From GCA-003244245 sp046262495 (lineage in GTDB: Bacteria > Actinomycetota > Actinomycetes > Mycobacteriales > Pseudonocardiaceae): a stretch of 8,914 nucleotides of DNA. The notes below the pieces were generated by a model, which worked only from the letters and a program-made list of their open reading frames with translations, was not told the DNA's origin and searched no databases. Location of the stretch: NCBI GenBank assembly GCA_046262495.1, contig JBHEMR010000173.1, positions 1 to 8,914 of the forward strand, given 5' to 3'. Of this stretch, positions 5,337 to 8,914 are shown in pieces. Both the position numbers and the translations under genes were made by a program. Positions within the stretch are counted from its first letter, which is position 1, and every line of letters begins with the position of its first letter.

Positions 5337-7145
5337 GTGTTCCGACTACGTTTGGTAGCCGTCCTGCTGGCGGCACTGATGGCCGTCCTGCTGGCTGGCT
5401 GCGGTCTGTTCGGGCCGGATCCGCGCGATGCGGCGGCTGCGTTTCTGGACGCCCTAGCGAGAGGTGACAGTGCCGGTGCCGGGCGGCTCACCGACAATCC
5501 AGTGGCCGCCACCGAGCTGATCAGACAGGTCCGCGACGAGCTGAAGCCGCAGCACGTGCAGCTCACGGTAGGCGAGGTTCGTTCCGGCGACCGCATCGCG
5601 TCGGCATCTTTCACCGCGGTCTGGGACCTGGGTAGGGGCCGGCAGTGGCGCTACCCAGGCGCCTTCGAGCTGGCGCCTGCCCCCACCACCGACGGTTGGC
5701 TGGTGCGATGGACTCCAGCGTTGCTGCACCCGCGCCTGGGCGCGCATCAGCTCGTGACGTTACGCGAGGTATCAGCCGAACCGCCCCCGGTGGTCGACCG
5801 CGCCGGGATGGCCTTGCTCACGTCGCAAACCGTGGTCACCGTCGCGGTGGACCGCAGCGCGATCCCGGACCTGACCGGAGAGGCTGCCCAGCTGGCTACT
5901 GCGCTGCGGCGTTTCGATCCCCAGATTACCCAGCAGTCGATCATCGCGGCAGCCAACGCGGCCCCGGCGGGACAACCCAGTGCGGTGGCAGCGCTTCGTG
6001 AGCCGGACTACGTAGCGGTGCGGGATCAGATCGCCGAGCTGCCCGGCGTGAGCTTCCCCACTCAGCGGCAGCTGCTCGGGCCGGACCGGGACTTCGCCTC
6101 CCAGCTGCTGCCGGGCCTGCGCAAAGTAGTCGAGCAGCGGCTCGAGAACGCCGCCGGTTGGCGCATCGTGACGGTGAACGCGATCGGGCAGCAGGTCGAG
6201 ATCCTCGCCGCCGAGCAGCCACGTCCGGTGTCAACGCTGACTACCACGGTCCAACGCGCCGTGCAGGTCGCCGCCGAACACGCTGTCGACACGGTGCCCA
6301 ACCCGGCGATGATCGTGGCGGTTCAGCCCTCCACCGGGGAGATCCTGGGCGTCGCACAGAACAGTGCGGCCGACGCGCAAGGCGCGCTGTCACTGACCGG
6401 GCGGTTCCCGCCGGGGTCCACTTTCAAGATTGTCACCGCGTCGGCGGCGTTGCAGTCCAAGCAGGTCACGCCGAACTCGCCAGTGGCCTGTCCGGCGACC
6501 ACGATTGTCGGGCAGCGGGTAGTGTCCAATGACCGCCTCGTCGACCTCGGCACCATGCCGCTGCACACCGCCTTCGCTAACTCGTGCAACACCACGTTTG
6601 CCCAACTGGCGGCTCGGCTGGGAACTGGCGCGTTGACCGATGCGGCGCACCAGATGGGCATCGGAATGAACTACGACATGGCCGGCGCCACTACCGTCAC
6701 CGGCCAGGTTCCCCCTTCGGAGTCGATGGTGCGGCGCGCGGAGAACGGATTCGGGCAGGGGCGGGTGCTCGCCAGTCCGTTCGGCATGGCGCTGGTGGCT
6801 GCGACGATCGATGCCGGTGGTCGGCTCCCCACCCCCATTCTGATCAGGGGCATCCCGACGCAGACGGCACTCGGACCGGTACCGCCTGTGCCACGCGATG
6901 TCGCCGACGCGGTGCGGGCGATGACGCGAGAAGCGGTGACCGCGGGAACCGCGAGATTCTTGGCGGACCAGGGCCAGCTGTTCGGTACGACCGGGACCGC
7001 GGAGGCCGGTCCTACCGGTGCGGATGGCTGGTTCGTCGGCTTCCGCGGTGACGTCGCATTCGCCACTCTCGTCGTCGGCGCTGGCTCATCCGCCCCAGCC
7101 TTAGACGTCTCCGGGCGCTTCCTGTCCGCACCCGGTGTGCAGTGA
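5337..7145 (+). CDS. Class B penicillin-binding lipoprotein (PBP-lipo, Rv2864c type)
   Basis: A 602-residue exported transpeptidase, almost the length I recall for M. tuberculosis Rv2864c (603). Class B enzymes cross-link peptidoglycan peptides; the M. abscessus member is reported to be needed for normal division. The start at GTG 5337 gives a basic n-region, a hydrophobic core and the lipobox LAGC (residues 19-22), so C22 should be lipidated. An NTF2-like MecA N-terminal domain (about 30-140, beginning DAAAAFLDALARGD) and a dimerisation-type region precede the transpeptidase domain (about 310-602). The nucleophile motif is S361-T-F-K364 in FPPGSTFKIV, the second motif S416-C-N418 in FANSCNTTF. 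The third motif reads T551-T552-G553-T554 where KTG is expected. The same frame is open upstream to 5061, but that stretch overlaps the GNAT gene and would bury the signal peptide, so it is not coding. Confidence 0.93.
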   Translation: MFRLRLVAVLLAALMAVLLAGCGLFGPDPRDAAAAFLDALARGDSAGAGRLTDNPVAATELIRQVRDELKPQHVQLTVGEVRSGDRIASASFTAVWDLGRGRQWRYPGAFELAPAPTTDGWLVRWTPALLHPRLGAHQLVTLREVSAEPPPVVDRAGMALLTSQTVVTVAVDRSAIPDLTGEAAQLATALRRFDPQITQQSIIAAANAAPAGQPSAVAALREPDYVAVRDQIAELPGVSFPTQRQLLGPDRDFASQLLPGLRKVVEQRLENAAGWRIVTVNAIGQQVEILAAEQPRPVSTLTTTVQRAVQVAAEHAVDTVPNPAMIVAVQPSTGEILGVAQNSAADAQGALSLTGRFPPGSTFKIVTASAALQSKQVTPNSPVACPATTIVGQRVVSNDRLVDLGTMPLHTAFANSCNTTFAQLAARLGTGALTDAAHQMGIGMNYDMAGATTVTGQVPPSESMVRRAENGFGQGRVLASPFGMALVAATIDAGGRLPTPILIRGIPTQTALGPVPPVPRDVADAVRAMTREAVTAGTARFLADQGQLFGTTGTAEAGPTGADGWFVGFRGDVAFATLVVGAGSSAPALDVSGRFLSAPGVQ

Positions 7146-7151
7146 CCGGCA

Positions 7152-7157
7152 TAGAGT
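7152..7157 (+). promoter_or_regulatory. Possible -10 element for mapB, leaderless geometry
   Basis: TAGAGT fits TANNNT exactly and lies six bases before the mapB ATG at 7164, in the 18-base gap after the penicillin-binding protein gene. The purine-rich GTGGGG runs to within two bases of the ATG, too close for a normal ribosome binding site, which favours transcription starting at the ATG. No clear -35 element is seen. Confidence 0.4.
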
Positions 7158-7163
7158 GGGGAC

Positions 7164-8021
7164 ATGCCCGTGCGAACCCCGTTGCGTCCAGGCCGTCAGA
7201 CACCGATGCGTCCGGTCCCCCCGACGATCCGGCGACCGGACTATGTCGGCAAAGCCGGACCCAGCCCGTGCACCGAACCGTTGATCCAGCCGCCCGAGGT
7301 GATCGAAGCAATGCGGGAGGCGGGAAGGATCGCGGCCCAGGCGCTCGCCGAAGGTGGCCGGGCGGTGCAGCCGGGCTTCACCACCGACGACGTCGATCGC
7401 GTGGTACACGAGTTCCTGGTCGACCACGGCGCGTACCCCTCGACCCTGGGTTACAGGAGCTTTCCCAAGTCCTGTTGCACGTCGCTGAACGAGGTAGTCT
7501 GCCACGGCATCCCGGACTCGACCGTCATCGAGGACGGCGACATCGTCAACATCGACGTCACCGCGTTCATCGGCGGCGTGCATGGCGATACCAATGCCAC
7601 CTTCCTCGCTGGTGCGGTCACCGAGGAAGATCGGCTCCTGGTCGAGCGCACCCACGAAGCGATGATGCGCGGCATCCGCGCGGTGCGGCCGGGTCGGGCG
7701 CTCAACGTGATAGGACGGGTCATCGAGGCCTACGCCAAGCGCTTCGGCTACGGAGTGGTCCGGGACTTCACCGGCCACGGCATCGGCCGCTGCTTCCACG
7801 GCAAGCTGGTAGTGCTGCACTACGACGAGCCCTCTGTGGACACCGTGTTGGAGCAGGGGATGACCTTCACCATCGAGCCGATGATCACGCTGGGCACGGT
7901 TGACTACGATGTGTGGCCAGACGGGTGGACGGTGACGACCAAGGACAAGGCGCGCACCGCACAGTTCGAACACACCCTCGTCGTCACCGCGGACGGGGTG
8001 GAGATCTTGACCCTGCCGTAG
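7164..8021 (+). CDS. mapB: Type I methionine aminopeptidase (MetAP1c, MapB type)
   Basis: A 285-residue cytoplasmic metalloenzyme that removes the initiator methionine from nascent proteins; the same length as M. tuberculosis MapB (Rv2861c). The five metal ligands are all present and fall at the positions known for that enzyme: D131 (VNIDVTAF), D142 (HGDTNATF), H205 (TGHGIG), E238 (FTIEPM) and E269 (QFEHT). H114 (VVCHGIPD) is the conserved substrate-pocket histidine. The first 40 residues form the proline-rich extension typical of MetAP1c, with RPVPPTIRRP as a PxxP-like stretch proposed in this family to contact the ribosome. The start is set by this extension, which opens with an MPxRTxLxPG pattern as in mycobacteria. 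It follows the penicillin-binding protein gene by 18 bases; its TAG stop is two bases before the cobQ ATG. Confidence 0.96.
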   Translation: MPVRTPLRPGRQTPMRPVPPTIRRPDYVGKAGPSPCTEPLIQPPEVIEAMREAGRIAAQALAEGGRAVQPGFTTDDVDRVVHEFLVDHGAYPSTLGYRSFPKSCCTSLNEVVCHGIPDSTVIEDGDIVNIDVTAFIGGVHGDTNATFLAGAVTEEDRLLVERTHEAMMRGIRAVRPGRALNVIGRVIEAYAKRFGYGVVRDFTGHGIGRCFHGKLVVLHYDEPSVDTVLEQGMTFTIEPMITLGTVDYDVWPDGWTVTTKDKARTAQFEHTLVVTADGVEILTLP

Positions 8022-8023
8022 TC

Positions 8024-8914
8024 ATGCGCGGTATTAAGCCCCGAGCACTGCTCATCGCCGGCACCACCTCCGACGCGGGCAAGAGTGCGCTGGTGGCGGG
8101 GATCTGCCGGTGGCTGGCGCGTCGTGGGATATCGGTGGCGCCGTTCAAGGCGCAGAACATGTCCAACAACTCGGTCGTGACGCCCGACGGTGGGGAGATC
8201 GGTCGAGCTCAAGCAATGCAGGCCGCGGCGTGCGGCATTGAGCCCGAGGTGCGGTTCAACCCGGTACTGCTCAAGCCCGGAAGCGACCGCTGCGCCCAGG
8301 TCGTGGTGCTCGGCCACGCCGCTGGCACGGTCTCTGCGGCGTCCTACCGGCACCGTAAGCCCGAGCTTCTCGACGTCGTGGTGGGCTCGTTGGCCGCGCT
8401 ACGAGCCGAGTATGACGTGGTGATCTGTGAGGGCGCCGGATCGCCCACCGAGATCAATCTGCGGGGCACCGATATCGCCAACATGGGATTGGCCCGGGCC
8501 GCTGGGCTGCCGGTCCTGGTGATCGGTGACATCGACCGTGGTGGCGTGCTCGCGCATCTGTTCGGCACCCTGGCTCTGCTGTCGGACGCCGACCAAGCGC
8601 TGGTAGCCGGATTCGTGATAAACAAGTTCCGCGGCGATCCAGATTTGCTGGCTCCCGGGCTGGCACAGTTGCGGGCGCTGACCGGCCGGCGCAGCTACGG
8701 CGTGGTGCCGTTTTGTGATTCACTGTGGCTCGATGCCGAAGACTCACTGGCACACACCGCCGACGGGGTGCTCGGGCAGCCGGGGCCACCTCATGGCACG
8801 CAGTGGCTGCGAGTGGCCGCGGTGCGGCTGCCGCGGATCTCCAACGGCACCGACGTCGAGGCGTTGGCCTGCGAGCCCGGAGTGGCGGTCCGCTACGTCA
8901 CCGAGCCTTCCCGA
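8024..8914 (+). CDS. cobQ: Cobyric acid synthase, N-terminal part (runs off right edge)
   Basis: The first 297 codons of an ATP-dependent amidase that amidates the b, d, e and g side chains of adenosylcobyrinic a,c-diamide in cobalamin synthesis. The dethiobiotin-synthetase-like ATPase domain is complete: the P-loop GTTSDAGKS at residues 13-21, FKAQNMSNNS at 41-50 (diagnostic of CobQ as against CobB), EIGRAQ, NPVLLKP, the acidic motif CEGAGSPTEINLR with E136, and GDIDRGG at 168-174. A linker follows, then the start of the glutamine amidotransferase domain around LPRISNGTDVEAL; the catalytic cysteine lies beyond the window. The ATG at 8024 is two bases after the mapB stop and gives MRGIKPRALLIAG, directly at the first strand; no strong Shine-Dalgarno is visible, so expression may depend on coupling to mapB. 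Other cobalamin genes are not in view. Confidence 0.93.
   Translation, partial: MRGIKPRALLIAGTTSDAGKSALVAGICRWLARRGISVAPFKAQNMSNNSVVTPDGGEIGRAQAMQAAACGIEPEVRFNPVLLKPGSDRCAQVVVLGHAAGTVSAASYRHRKPELLDVVVGSLAALRAEYDVVICEGAGSPTEINLRGTDIANMGLARAAGLPVLVIGDIDRGGVLAHLFGTLALLSDADQALVAGFVINKFRGDPDLLAPGLAQLRALTGRRSYGVVPFCDSLWLDAEDSLAHTADGVLGQPGPPHGTQWLRVAAVRLPRISNGTDVEALACEPGVAVRYVTEPSR

Noticed and set aside
7128..7140. Possible terminator hairpin (GCAC-loop-GTGC) at the end of the penicillin-binding protein gene
   Set aside because: Only a 4-base stem, no T-run, and located within coding sequence; no convincing terminator was found anywhere in the window.

Overview
This window reads as a high-GC actinobacterial chromosome segment, most likely from Mycobacteriales or a close relative such as Pseudonocardiales. 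The gene order dxr - rip1 - ispG - GNAT(DUF4081) - lipoprotein penicillin-binding protein - type I methionine aminopeptidase matches the Rv2870c-Rv2861c neighbourhood of Mycobacterium tuberculosis as I recall it. Several proteins, Rip1 and the GNAT protein most clearly, differ enough from my memory of the M. tuberculosis sequences that I do not assign a genus. Nothing looks mobile or foreign: I see no insertion sequence, phage gene, CRISPR array, tRNA or rRNA.

Layout. On the minus strand at the left edge lie two closely spaced genes: a small DUF2631-type membrane protein (742 down to 455), then the first 148 codons of a LigD-type polymerase/primase-domain protein that runs off the edge (444 down to 1). 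About 90 bases of divergent intergenic DNA separate them from a plus-strand run filling the rest of the window: dxr (831-2084), rip1 (2081-3289), ispG (3314-4417), a GNAT acetyltransferase (4430-5311), a class B penicillin-binding lipoprotein (5337-7145), mapB (7164-8021), and the first 297 codons of cobQ (8024 to the right edge). Gaps on the plus strand never exceed 25 bases, so there is no gene-free stretch over 300 bases.

How the genes fit together. dxr and ispG encode the second and the penultimate steps of the MEP isoprenoid pathway, which feeds polyprenyl phosphate carriers and quinones. Between them sits the site-2 protease Rip1, translationally coupled to dxr by a 4-base overlap. The penicillin-binding lipoprotein acts in the cell wall, MapB trims initiator methionine, and CobQ amidates a cobalamin precursor. 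The run looks like one housekeeping block, but the sequence suggests internal promoters: -10-like hexamers lie 6-7 bases ahead of the dxr, penicillin-binding protein and mapB start codons, none of which has a good Shine-Dalgarno. By contrast rip1, ispG and the polymerase-domain gene have clear ribosome binding sites.

I do not find a new defence or mobile system here. The points most worth a second look are the KTG motif of the penicillin-binding protein reading TTG, a 13-base perfect inverted repeat just upstream of that gene, the repair-type polymerase gene beside dxr, and the mapB-cobQ junction with no toxin-antitoxin genes in the block.
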